22,754 nucleotides of DNA, taken from contig DFBK01000014.1 of NCBI GenBank assembly GCA_002366595.1, positions 1 through 22,754 of the forward strand. Reading direction: 5' to 3'. Numbering within the stretch: the first letter of the stretch is position 1; every line of letters begins with the position of its first letter. A program made the position numbers and the translations under genes. This DNA comes from Anaerolineales bacterium UBA3082. Its GTDB lineage: Bacteria > Chloroflexota > Anaerolineae > UBA7937. Shown here in pieces: positions 16,097 to 22,252 of the stretch. The notes under the pieces are model-generated. The model was not told the DNA's origin and did no database searches. It saw only the letters and a list, made by a program, of their open reading frames with translations.

Positions 16097-16131
16097 AAAA
16101 AGCCCCTCTTCAAAGCGTCCTCTGAAGAGGG
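16097..16131 (-). terminator. Intrinsic terminator in the pheS leader (attenuator)
   Basis: Minus strand: a perfect 9-bp stem CCCTCTTCA / TGAAGAGGG (arms 16131-16123 and 16112-16104) with a 10-base loop, followed by GC and five T. It lies between the pheS promoter and the pheS start, about 36 bases before the ATG, so it can only act on the pheS transcript itself. This position is the mark of transcription attenuation. Confidence 0.8.
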
Positions 16132-16202
16132 TCACTGACGATCTAATAATGGAAGGTCAACTACCCAGGCAGCGCCGATCGACAGGTGCCCTCCTCGGCA
16201 CC
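16124..16202 (-). promoter_or_regulatory. Protector hairpin and antiterminator pairing in the pheS leader
   Basis: Two alternative structures share bases. The protector is GGTGCC-GAGGAG-GGCACC (16202-16185), a perfect 6-bp stem. The antiterminator pairs GAGGAGGGCACCTG (16196-16183) with CAGTGACCCTCTTC (16137-16124): eight continuous pairs with one G-U, then further pairs across single-base bulges. The second partner is the 5' arm of the terminator, so antiterminator and terminator exclude each other. Confidence 0.5.
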
Positions 16203-16244
16203 CGTAAAGACGAAGGCTCTCGTCCCCCTGCATCCGCGCCGCAT
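16161..16244 (-). CDS. Putative 27-residue Phe leader peptide of pheST
   Basis: A short ORF in the pheS leader. ATG at 16244 has GGGAGG with seven bases between, and it begins about 18 bases after the predicted transcript start. Codons 11 and 13 are Phe (TTC, TTT, within Ala-Phe-Val-Phe-Thr), and codons 15-20 encode the protector hairpin. A ribosome stalled on the Phe codons for lack of charged tRNA-Phe would cover the hairpin's 5' arm and free the antiterminator strand. E. coli pheST uses the same logic with a shorter peptide richer in Phe. Only two Phe codons here makes the call uncertain; the ORF may be fortuitous. Confidence 0.4.
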   Translation of the reverse strand: MRRGCRGTRAFVFTGAEEGTCRSALPG

Positions 16245-16268
16245 CTCCTAGCCTCCCGATTTGAGGCT

Positions 16269-16297
16269 ATTATAGCACGAAAAGGGGGGTTTGACAA
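16269..16297 (-). promoter_or_regulatory. Sigma70-type promoter of pheS-pheT-cvpA-mutS2
   Basis: Minus strand: -35 TTGTCA (16297-16292), a 17-base spacer, and a perfect -10 TATAAT (16274-16269). The expected transcript start is near 16262, giving a ~200-base leader before pheS. Confidence 0.8.
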
Positions 16298-16351
16298 CCT
16301 CTACACCCACACCTAGCCTGTTGCGTGATAATATGGATAATATGTAAAGTG

Positions 16352-16390
16352 ATAAAGAAAAGACCCCCTTCCACGCTCACTCGGAAGGGG
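16352..16390 (-). terminator. Intrinsic terminator after the restriction endonuclease gene
   Basis: Minus strand: a perfect 8-bp stem CCCCTTCC / GGAAGGGG (16390-16383 and 16072-equivalent arm at 16372-16365) with a 10-base loop, followed by GTCTTTTCTTT. It lies 20 bases after the endonuclease stop and before the pheS promoter, so it separates the restriction-modification transcript from pheST. Together with the leader at 16062-16262 it accounts for nearly all of the gene-free stretch 16062-16410; nothing else is evident in 16298-16351. Confidence 0.8.
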
Positions 16391-16410
16391 CGGTTCTTGC
16401 CAGGCCACCC

Positions 16411-17082
16411 TTATTCCCAGATGTCTGTTTTTTCTTCCCATTGTTTCCTAACCTTCTTAAAATACTCTACCCTGTCGTTAACCTTTTCGATTTCACGAGG
16501 AAAAAACTCAAATAGAAAGTCGCAGAATTCTAGCATCCATTTTTTCCTTGAGTATCTGTCATTCACTACAATGTTGTTTGCATCGGCAATTTGTATTTGC
16601 CCCCATCCCAATGCACCAATGGTCAAGCACTCCCAGGACAAGAATTCAATAGGCACAAAATGAACTCTCTCAACGTGGATATGGAGGCCGGAGACAATAT
16701 TGTAGGCTACCATCAGCATCACAAAGTAGTTTTTGTCATCCTCGTAGAATCGTGCGAGCCTTCTTATAGAGGTTAAATTCGGCATGTTGAATCGAGTTTC
16801 CAACCTGTGAGTCTTTACGTCTACTACATAGTACAAATCTTTCCGGTCCCTAAAGGCTAAGTCAGCCATTGCCCGTCTTGCAAAACTAGCAGAATACTCT
16901 TGCGAAAGTTCTCCAAGAATCTCCTCGAAGTTTGGTTCCAAGATATGCTGAATAGCATCCCCTGTAGCCCTTGTGCTTGAAACAGTGTCTTGGCTCAAAA
17001 AGGGGGGATATCCATTGAGGAAACCTTTGATTTCGCTCTCGATCTTTTGGTAGGCGTTGGTGTAAAAAATTTCGCTTTTCAT
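16411..17082 (-). CDS. Type II restriction endonuclease (HincII/EcoRV-like)
   Basis: A 223-residue protein next to a DNA methyltransferase. It carries a PD-(D/E)xK-type site: Asp74 in 'MADLAF', then Asp88-Val-Lys90 in 'YYVVDVKTH', followed by 'PNLTSIRRLARF'. From memory the 'DVKT...PN..S...LA' spacing and the later 'LGWGQIQ' and 'SRKKW' segments resemble HincII, which shares its fold with EcoRV. That homology is my judgement, not an alignment, and the recognition site is unknown. It would cut unmethylated DNA. The ATG at 17082 has GGGGG about eight bases upstream. It follows the methyltransferase by 18 bases in the same direction, so the protective enzyme is made first. Base composition is visibly richer in A+T than the flanking housekeeping genes, a sign of transfer. 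Confidence 0.75.
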   Translation of the reverse strand: MKSEIFYTNAYQKIESEIKGFLNGYPPFLSQDTVSSTRATGDAIQHILEPNFEEILGELSQEYSASFARRAMADLAFRDRKDLYYVVDVKTHRLETRFNMPNLTSIRRLARFYEDDKNYFVMLMVAYNIVSGLHIHVERVHFVPIEFLSWECLTIGALGWGQIQIADANNIVVNDRYSRKKWMLEFCDFLFEFFPREIEKVNDRVEYFKKVRKQWEEKTDIWE

Positions 17083-17100
17083 TTTCCGTCCCCCTTGATA

Positions 17101-18096
17101 CTAGGAAGCGTCGATATTAAGAAATAGGGGTAATTCATCTGCACCATTCGGCTTTTTGGTGCTTCTCTTTTTCATATATCTCAGGGTGTTTCTTTCCCAA
17201 AAAACACCGTCAGAGTATCCTTGAATAGCGGGGGTTTTCTCTGCCATCTGTAACCTCTTCTGGGCGTAAAGACAATATTCTTCGTCTATCTCTACCATAA
17301 CGAAATTCCTTTTTAGCTTCTTCGCCACGACACCAGAAGTTCCAACGCCCGCGAATGGGTCAAAAACAATATCTCCTTCATTAGAGCTGGCAAGAATAAT
17401 CTTCGCAAGAAGCTTCTCGGGTTTTTGTGTTGGATGAGGGGTATTTTCCGGCATTGACCAAAAAGGAATCGTAATATCCGTCCAGATGTTTGACGGGTGG
17501 GTCAGTCTGTATTTTCCCCCATCCTCTTCTGTCCAATCCTTCGGCACGCCATTTTCCCGATACGGGGCGATTACCCGTCTCTTCAATCTTACTGCCTGTG
17601 CGTTAAAGGTAAAGTTGTTGGAAAATGTACAAAACCACATATCCTCAGAATTGTTTTTCCAATTCCTTTTTGCCCCTCGCCCCTTTTCTCTTTCAAACGT
17701 GATTCTATTTCTAATGTGAAAATATTTCTCACAAAGTAAATGGATAGCTGAAGAAGACCGCCAATCTCCGCAGATGTATATTGATGCGCCAGGCTTCAGT
17801 GGTCTTATCATCTTTTGGAGCCAAGAATCCATCCATTCCATATATTGCTTTACCGACATCCGCTTAAAAGAACGGGTATTGAAAGTCTTTGCCAAGTTGT
17901 AAGGTGGGTCCACAAAAAGGAGATCTACAAATTTTGATGGTAGGAAATCCACGACTTCAAAAATATCCTGATTGATAACCTTGTTCAGAATCTGCTCAAC
18001 TGAGACGGGGCTATCTATCTTTGATAGTTTGGGTCGATAATTTTCTCTCTCTTTGTTCGATAGCGTTATAGTTCGATTTCTGGGAGCTCTTATCAT
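17101..18096 (-). CDS. Type II DNA methyltransferase, beta class, probably N6-adenine
   Basis: A 331-residue SAM-dependent DNA methyltransferase. The catalytic motif DPPY is at 63-66 ('FVDPPYNLAKTF'). 'TPHPTQKP' (219-226) and the SAM-binding 'FDPFAGVGTSG' (245-255) come later. Motif IV before motif I is the beta-class order of M.HinfI, M.RsrI and CcrM. 'DPPYNL' and 'MWFCTFSNNFTF' favour adenine-N6 over cytosine-N4 methylation. It should protect host DNA from the neighbouring endonuclease. The ATG at 18096 has AAGG upstream. A promoter of its own lies about 60 bases upstream. The gene is A+T-rich compared with its surroundings and lies between the trmH-like gene and pheS. Confidence 0.9.
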   Translation of the reverse strand: MIRAPRNRTITLSNKERENYRPKLSKIDSPVSVEQILNKVINQDIFEVVDFLPSKFVDLLFVDPPYNLAKTFNTRSFKRMSVKQYMEWMDSWLQKMIRPLKPGASIYICGDWRSSSAIHLLCEKYFHIRNRITFEREKGRGAKRNWKNNSEDMWFCTFSNNFTFNAQAVRLKRRVIAPYRENGVPKDWTEEDGGKYRLTHPSNIWTDITIPFWSMPENTPHPTQKPEKLLAKIILASSNEGDIVFDPFAGVGTSGVVAKKLKRNFVMVEIDEEYCLYAQKRLQMAEKTPAIQGYSDGVFWERNTLRYMKKRSTKKPNGADELPLFLNIDAS

Positions 18097-18152
18097 CCTT
18101 TGCCCTTACAGAGCATTGACCTTCTCACGTCTCCAATTGCACTTTTGCGACG

Positions 18153-18181
18153 ATTGTAGCAAACCCGCTCCCACATTGCAA
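18153..18181 (-). promoter_or_regulatory. Sigma70-type promoter of the restriction-modification pair
   Basis: Minus strand: -35 TTGCAA (18181-18176), a 17-base spacer, -10 TACAAT (18158-18153). The predicted start is near 18146, about 50 bases before the methyltransferase ATG. No C-protein-like operator repeat is evident in this stretch. Confidence 0.65.
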
Positions 18182-18236
18182 CTTCCAATCATACCAACAT
18201 TTGCTGAGCGAAGCCCGAGGAGTTAGATAGCACCAG

Positions 18237-19007
18237 TCAAGTTCCTTTGCGCCTCGCCGCCTCGAAGAGGATGATACTAGCAGCCACCGCCGCGTTCAAC
18301 GATTCGGCCCCGCCGGGCATGGGGATATAGACCCTCTTGTGGGCTAGCCGTTTGGCCTCTTCGCTTGCCCCCTCTGCTTCCCCGCCGATGATGAGCGCCG
18401 AAGGGCGGCTCCAATCGACCTCGTGGTAGGCGACCTCGCCCCTGGCATCGGCCAGAAGAATTTGCCTCTCCTCCAAAAGCGGCTCTATCTCCCCCCATTC
18501 TTTATCAGAAGTCAGTGATAGATGAAAGTGGGCCCCCATCGCTCCTCGGACTACCTTGGGGCTATAGATATCTACCGTCCCCTTGGTGGTCACTACCTGT
18601 CCCACCCCCGCCGCCCAGGAGGAGCGCAAAATCGTCCCCAGGTTTCCCGGGTTCCGCAACTGGTCAACGATGAGCAATACCCCCTCTCCCGGTGGCTTCT
18701 CCGAGATAGGGACTACCGCCAAGAGGCCTGGGGGCGTTTGGGTATCTGAGATGGCCCGCATAACCTCTTCGCTCACCGCTACCCCTCGCTTACCCACCTC
18801 CGCGAAGGCTTGGAGCAACCTCGTTACTCTCTCCTCGGCGGCCACCTCTGAAGTGTAGAAGAGGAGGGCGGGGATAACCCCCGCCCTCCAGACCTCTTCA
18901 CAGAGGCGAACGCCCTCCACTATGAAAAGTCGCTCCTTCTCTCGGCCTCGCCGACGATGGAGCGACCGTACCAGTTTCACCTTCTCATTGGCCAGGCTGG
19001 TAAGCAA
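18237..19007 (-). CDS. TrmH/SpoU family rRNA 2'-O-methyltransferase
   Basis: A 256-residue SPOUT-class RNA methyltransferase. The N-terminal substrate-binding part (1-100) has 'RLFIVEGVRLCEEV'. The knotted SAM domain shows motif 1 'DQLRNPGNLGTILRSSWAAG' (115-134), motif 2 'LIIGGEAEGAS' (205-215) and motif 3 'VYIPMPGGAESLNAAVAASI' (226-245). Such enzymes methylate a ribose in 23S rRNA or tRNA; the exact nucleotide is unclear (RlmB- or YsgA-like). The start is TTG at 19007, supported by GAGGTG just upstream at the rplT stop, nine bases before this gene. Linkage to rplT and pheS matches the ysgA position in Bacillus subtilis. Here the restriction-modification pair separates it from pheS. Confidence 0.93.
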   Translation of the reverse strand: MLTSLANEKVKLVRSLHRRRGREKERLFIVEGVRLCEEVWRAGVIPALLFYTSEVAAEERVTRLLQAFAEVGKRGVAVSEEVMRAISDTQTPPGLLAVVPISEKPPGEGVLLIVDQLRNPGNLGTILRSSWAAGVGQVVTTKGTVDIYSPKVVRGAMGAHFHLSLTSDKEWGEIEPLLEERQILLADARGEVAYHEVDWSRPSALIIGGEAEGASEEAKRLAHKRVYIPMPGGAESLNAAVAASIILFEAARRKGT

Positions 19008-19016
19008 AAGGTCACC

Positions 19017-19370
19017 TCAGGAGGCCGATTTCGCCGCCTCCGCTAACTCTTTGAAGGCCGGAGCGTCATTCACCGCCAGATCGGCCAGGATCTTGCGGTC
19101 TAGTTCTACCCCCGCTTTCTTGAGCCCAGCCATGAAGCGACTGTAGGAGAGGCCGTGCTCCCTGGCCGCGGCGTTAATCCTCTGTATCCAAAGCCGTCTG
19201 AAATCCCTCTTCCGCCTCCGCCGATCGCGATAGGCGTAGGTGAGGGATTTCAACATAGCCTCATGGGCCCGCCTATAGAGGGAATGCCTGGTCCCATACT
19301 GTCCCTTGGTAAGTTTTATAACTTTCTTGTGACGCTTGCGGGTCTTAGGCCCACCCTTAACCCTAGGCAT
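19017..19370 (-). CDS. rplT: 50S ribosomal protein L20
   Basis: A 117-residue L20 of canonical length with the basic N-terminus 'MPRVKGGPKTRKRHKKVIK', 'YRDRRRRKRDFRRLWIQRINAAAR' and 'YSRFMAGLKKAGVELDRK'. It binds 23S rRNA early in 50S assembly and in other bacteria represses its own operon. The ATG at 19370 has AAGGGG six bases upstream and follows rpmI by two bases. Confidence 0.98.
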   Translation of the reverse strand: MPRVKGGPKTRKRHKKVIKLTKGQYGTRHSLYRRAHEAMLKSLTYAYRDRRRRKRDFRRLWIQRINAAAREHGLSYSRFMAGLKKAGVELDRKILADLAVNDAPAFKELAEAAKSAS

Positions 19371-19372
19371 CT

Positions 19373-19582
19373 CTACCCCTTCTTGAGGTAAGGCGCTAGT
19401 CGCTTCACTCGCTTTATTTCGCCCGCCGTTTCCAGGGGGATTGTCTTATCGAAGAGCCGCTTCGTTTGTTTCCGCTTCTTACGGCGGAGGTGGCTTCTCC
19501 CTCCCTTCAGGCGGCGTATCTTGCCCGAACCGGTGACCTTGAACCTCTTGGCTGTGGCTTTGTGGGTCTTTATCTTAGGCAC
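19373..19582 (-). CDS. rpmI: 50S ribosomal protein L35
   Basis: A 69-residue, very basic L35: 'MPKIKTHKATAKRFKVTGSGKIRR', then an Arg/Lys-rich centre and 'RVKRLAPYLKKG'. Slightly longer than the usual ~65 residues. The start is GTG at 19582 with only a weak purine-rich RBS. A strong stem-loop lies ~23 bases upstream. Between infC and rplT, the standard order. Confidence 0.97.
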   Translation of the reverse strand: MPKIKTHKATAKRFKVTGSGKIRRLKGGRSHLRRKKRKQTKRLFDKTIPLETAGEIKRVKRLAPYLKKG

Positions 19583-19604
19583 TTTTACTTTCTCTCATGG
19601 TAAC

Positions 19605-19621
19605 GGGCGCCCGAGGCGCCC
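19605..19621 (-). promoter_or_regulatory. Stable stem-loop in the infC-rpmI gap
   Basis: A perfect 7-bp GC stem GGGCGCC-TCG-GGCGCCC. No T-run follows, so it is not a terminator. It is placed to act as an mRNA processing or stability element, or as a site for L20-type autoregulation of rpmI-rplT (inference). Confidence 0.45.
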
Positions 19622-19648
19622 ATCCAAAATAGATCGCCCCGAAGAACC

Positions 19649-20161
19649 CTATTTTTCGCTAGCCGGGGAAAGGATCATTAAGATGCTCCGACCATCCATC
19701 TTGGGATACTGCTCCACGCTAGCCATATCACCCAGTTCCTCGGCCAGCCCTTGCAACATCTTCCTCCCTATCTCAGGGTGACTCCGCTCCCTGCCTCTGA
19801 AAAGCACCCGCACCTTCACCTTGCAACCCTTGGCCAAGAAGTCGCGTATCCTCTTAACCTTGAGGTTTCTATCGTGGTCGCCCGTTTTAGGGCGCAGGCG
19901 GATCTCCTTGATCTCCACCCGTTGGGCCTTGCGCGCCTCCTTCTCCCTCTTGGCTCGCTCATAGATATACTTGCCGTAATCCATGAGCCGACAAACGGGG
20001 GGAGCAGCCTGGGGAGCGACCTCCACCACATCGAGATCTCGCTCCCTGGCGATCGCCAAGGCCTGAGAGAGGGGAACCACCCCCACTTGCTTACCCGACT
20101 CATCGATGAGCCGGACCTCCTCAGCCCTGATCGCCTCGTTGATGCGTTGCTTCTTTTTTAT
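19649..20161 (-). CDS. infC: Translation initiation factor IF-3 (probable ATA start)
   Basis: A 170-residue IF-3: N-terminal domain 'RINEAIRAEEVRLIDESGKQ...LSQALAIA', 'VVEVAPQAAPPVCRLMDYGKY', a basic linker, and a C-terminal domain with 'EIRLRPKTGDHDRNLKVKRIRDFL' and 'RGRERSHPEIG'. It binds the 30S subunit and checks start codons. I place the start at ATA (20161-20159), because GAGG ends eight bases upstream while a GTG three codons earlier has no RBS. Rare infC starts such as AUU are known and allow IF-3 to repress itself. If GTG is used, the CDS runs to 20170 (173 aa). It is first in infC-rpmI-rplT-trmH-like. Confidence 0.95.
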   Translation of the reverse strand: MKKKQRINEAIRAEEVRLIDESGKQVGVVPLSQALAIARERDLDVVEVAPQAAPPVCRLMDYGKYIYERAKREKEARKAQRVEIKEIRLRPKTGDHDRNLKVKRIRDFLAKGCKVKVRVLFRGRERSHPEIGRKMLQGLAEELGDMASVEQYPKMDGRSILMILSPASEK

Positions 20162-20195
20162 GTTGGTCACCTCAGTGCGTGGTACTCGTGCACTG
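20162..20195 (-). promoter_or_regulatory. infC: infC ribosome-binding site with adjoining hairpin
   Basis: Minus strand: a perfect 6-bp stem CAGTGC / GCACTG (20195-20190 and 20178-20173) with an 11-base loop abuts the Shine-Dalgarno GAGG (20173-20170). The stem takes in the first G of the SD, so folding could tune infC translation. Confidence 0.45.
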
Positions 20196-20275
20196 TCTCA
20201 GATCCTACCTCCTACACCAGAAAGAACGGGGTCGGCTCCCGGTGGAACAGCCCCAGTTTATGGCTCTTATGGCAA

Positions 20276-20304
20276 AATATATCATATTTGGGACGAATAG
20301 TCAA
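20276..20304 (-). promoter_or_regulatory. Sigma70-type promoter of infC-rpmI-rplT-trmH
   Basis: Minus strand: -35 TTGACT (20304-20299), a 17-base spacer, -10 TATATT (20281-20276). It lies just downstream of the glycosylase stop. The leader to infC would be ~110 bases with small GC hairpins but no terminator. Confidence 0.75.
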
Positions 20305-20341
20305 ATGCTCCTCTGGCCAGAATGAGGTCTGGGCATCAAGG

Positions 20342-20917
20342 CTATACCTTACCACCCAGAAGAAAGCGCCAAGGCCTCCTTTTCGCTACCTCATCGGCCC
20401 GGATGCCAATGCGAGGCGTGACCTCTATATCCTCTGGATCTGCCGCCCTTGCCTCTTCGATGAAAAGTAGGGCACTTTGACAGAGGTCGAGACCGTTGAG
20501 GCTCTGGTCGATGGCTAGAGCCTGGCAGAGTTTCCCTGGCCCGTTGGTCAGTTCCCTCTCCAGAGGGAAGCCGCGATTCTGACGCACATATTCGACCCCT
20601 TCTTGGGGCTGGATCCCTCTGATGAGAACCGCAGCGGGAAAGCCCACCCTGTCCGTAACCACGTTTAGGCAGTGGTACATCCCGTAGATGAAGTAGATAT
20701 AGGCGTGACCCGGCGGGCCGTACATCACCTCCGTGCGGGGGGTCCGCCCCCGCGAGGCGTGGCAGGCTCTATCCTCCTCCCCGATGTAGGCCTCCGTCTC
20801 CACGATGAGACCGCTCAACCGCTCCTTATCTATAACCCGCACCAACCGCTGGCCCAAAAGTTCCCGAGCCACGCTGAGGGTATCTTGAGCATAGAAATCC
20901 CTGGTCAGCCTACTCAT
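20342..20917 (-). CDS. 3-methyladenine DNA glycosylase (AAG/MPG family)
   Basis: A 191-residue AAG-type glycosylase of usual bacterial length. It excises alkylated purines such as 3-methyladenine and hypoxanthine to start base-excision repair. Landmarks are 'LIVETEAYIGEEDRACHASRG' (37-57) with the catalytic Glu, 'TEVMYGPPGHAYIYFIYGMYHCLNVV' (62-87, DNA-intercalating Tyr region) and 'LTNGPGKLCQALAI' (123-136). The C-terminus 'TPRIGI...PWRFLL' is also typical. The ATG at 20917 has AGGGGG upstream. No strong promoter is visible upstream. It ends 38 bases before the infC -35 box and is probably transcribed separately. Confidence 0.94.
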   Translation of the reverse strand: MSRLTRDFYAQDTLSVARELLGQRLVRVIDKERLSGLIVETEAYIGEEDRACHASRGRTPRTEVMYGPPGHAYIYFIYGMYHCLNVVTDRVGFPAAVLIRGIQPQEGVEYVRQNRGFPLERELTNGPGKLCQALAIDQSLNGLDLCQSALLFIEEARAADPEDIEVTPRIGIRADEVAKRRPWRFLLGGKV

Positions 20918-21216
20918 GGCCCCCTGCTATAGACTCGCTGACTTTGACCAGGATTCTCACCGCAAGTACTCCACCATCGCGGCTATTTCATACACTAAAT
21001 GCAGAAACTAGCAAGCCACTGAGGCAAGGCTATATCTTAAATCGTATACCTGGATTTTACGAGTGTAGGGAAAGCTCTTGTGGCCTCCCGTTAGGTCGGG
21101 TATGGAAACCCGACCTAGTTTTTTCCCATTATGTTGGGAAAGCCCTCTGCCTGTCCTGACGAAGGAAGGATGATCGCCCGAAAAGGCGGGCGGGGACAAG
21201 CCCTTTTCCTTTGTAC
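20918..21216. other. Gene-free stretch with several stem-loops
   Basis: No coding region is supported. It holds a terminator-like hairpin on the plus strand (21092-21124). It also holds a 7-bp hairpin TTTCCCA/TGGGAAA (21122-21141) and a 6-bp GC hairpin CGCCCG/CGGGCG (21175-21192). Such clustered palindromes resemble interspersed repeats. No tRNA or convincing promoter is seen. Confidence 0.5.
21092..21124 (+). terminator. Strong terminator-like hairpin with no gene upstream on its strand
   Basis: Plus strand: a perfect 10-bp stem TAGGTCGGGT / ACCCGACCTA around ATGGAA, followed by GTTTTTT. No plus-strand gene precedes it, since its neighbours are on the minus strand. It may be part of a repeat family or end an unseen RNA. 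Confidence 0.55.
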
Positions 21217-21346
21217 ATCTAACGGCTGGAAGTTCAGCCGCGCGCGGGTGAAACAACACGCCCGACAAAGACCGAAATGACATACAATCAAAACTGGCAA
21301 CAAGTGGAGCGTCGATTAGCGTATCGGGTGCAGCGACTTGTTAGGC
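21217..21346 (-). repeat. attC-like recombination site (integron cassette type), 130 bp
   Basis: Minus strand: it begins with GCCTAAC (21346-21340, fits R'' RYYYAAC) followed by AAGTCGCTGCA (L''-like). It ends with GGCTGAACTT (L'-like) and GTTAGAT (21223-21217, fits R' GTTRRRY). L'' and L' can pair (AAGT with ACTT, GCTGC with GCGGC) around an uneven internal loop, as attC hairpins do. At 130 bp it is within the known attC range. It directly follows the DUF6602-like gene in that gene's orientation. Confidence 0.65.
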
Positions 21347-22252
21347 GGGCTCAACCGCCGGAAATCAGCGCCTATGTTAGATTCTCCACCAGTCGATCTT
21401 TCCCGACCTTGCTAGCAGATAATCCGTTGGTTTATAGTCAATCCTAGGAGCAATTCGCAGGAAGTTCATGACCTCAAACGCCAGTTCAATTAAGGGTGGG
21501 ACAAAGTTTTCTGAAGAGCTATCCGTCAGCCCCAAATACTGGGCTTCGCTTGGAATTGCCGTTGCTTCAGGGGGATCCACTGATTTCAGATAAGTTGCAG
21601 AAAGGTTCCGAACATCAGCGTAAATATTCGGCCAATGATTCCTATTGGGATTTGCTTGGAAGAAGCCGAGTAGTTCCTGTTTTAGTGTCTCTTTGCTCAG
21701 CGATTGCTCAGTCACGATCGCACCAAAGACCTGATGCTGAAACTCGTCGGGGTTACACGGAGGTCCTTGTTGGAGGCCAGTTACGGTGTAATTTTTACCT
21801 CGATTGGTACGATCCAGCACTTTGACTGACTTGATGTTCTCCAAAGCCTTGTGCAAAGCATCTGTGCTCGCAATGGAAGCCTTATTCTCCATAACAACGG
21901 CAACCGACTCAATCAGGAAGTGCTTGATACCACCAATCTCGAAAACAGGATGATAGTCATTTCGGTAGATGACCAGATCAATTTGTCTACTTATTGCACC
22001 GGTCGCGTCAATCACAAATCCGGTGGAGATGTTAAACGAACGCGGCAGGAACCTGCGAAAGAACGCTGCTATGATCTGCTCACGGGCACGACCACTTTCT
22101 CCAGGATGGTTGATAGCCTTCGCAAGATCTAACTCGTTGAGGACTTCTTTATTGAGAGCATCGAGTATGTCTCTAATCAAACCATTTGCCATCCTTGGTG
22201 ATTACTCCATTTTTGTTCCCCAACCAGGCATCTCTGCGGTTTGCCCGCCTAA
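21223..22252 (-). mobile_element. Single integron-like gene cassette
   Basis: On the minus strand the unit begins at G^TTAGGC (the GTTAGGC at 22253-22247), contains one gene, and ends inside the attC-like site at G^TTAGAT. If excised as a circle, TTAGGC would join the attC end and restore GTTAGGC, the exact complement of its own R'' GCCTAAC. This is what a true cassette predicts. No integrase or attI gene is in view and only one full attC-like site is seen, so it may be a solitary or stranded cassette. Confidence 0.6.
21377..22192 (-). CDS. DUF6602-like putative PD-(D/E)xK nuclease
   Basis: A 271-residue protein resembling DUF6602. Residues 31-60 read 'GESGRAREQIIAAFFRRFLPRSFNISTGFV'. Next come 'QIDLVIY' with Asp72 and 'VVMENKASI' with Glu102-x-Lys104. 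Glu38, Asp72 and Glu102/Lys104 make a canonical PD-(D/E)xK set, so cleavage of DNA or RNA is plausible. The family is uncharacterised but turns up in mobile and defence-related contexts. The C-terminal half (130-271) has no recognised motif. The ATG at 22192 has only a poorly spaced GGAG. The gene sits inside the integron-like cassette and follows a good promoter at 22335-22363. Confidence 0.7.
   Translation of the reverse strand: MANGLIRDILDALNKEVLNELDLAKAINHPGESGRAREQIIAAFFRRFLPRSFNISTGFVIDATGAISRQIDLVIYRNDYHPVFEIGGIKHFLIESVAVVMENKASIASTDALHKALENIKSVKVLDRTNRGKNYTVTGLQQGPPCNPDEFQHQVFGAIVTEQSLSKETLKQELLGFFQANPNRNHWPNIYADVRNLSATYLKSVDPPEATAIPSEAQYLGLTDSSSENFVPPLIELAFEVMNFLRIAPRIDYKPTDYLLARSGKIDWWRI

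Noticed and set aside
16062..16262. T-box riboswitch in the pheS leader
   Set aside because: No AGGGTGGNACCGCG-type motif and no UGGN bulge suited to tRNA-Phe could be found. The leader-ORF model explains the elements better.
20918..21376. Search for tRNA genes or CRISPR repeats in the gene-free stretch
   Set aside because: No cloverleaf with a T-loop GGTTCRA pattern and no regularly spaced repeats were found.
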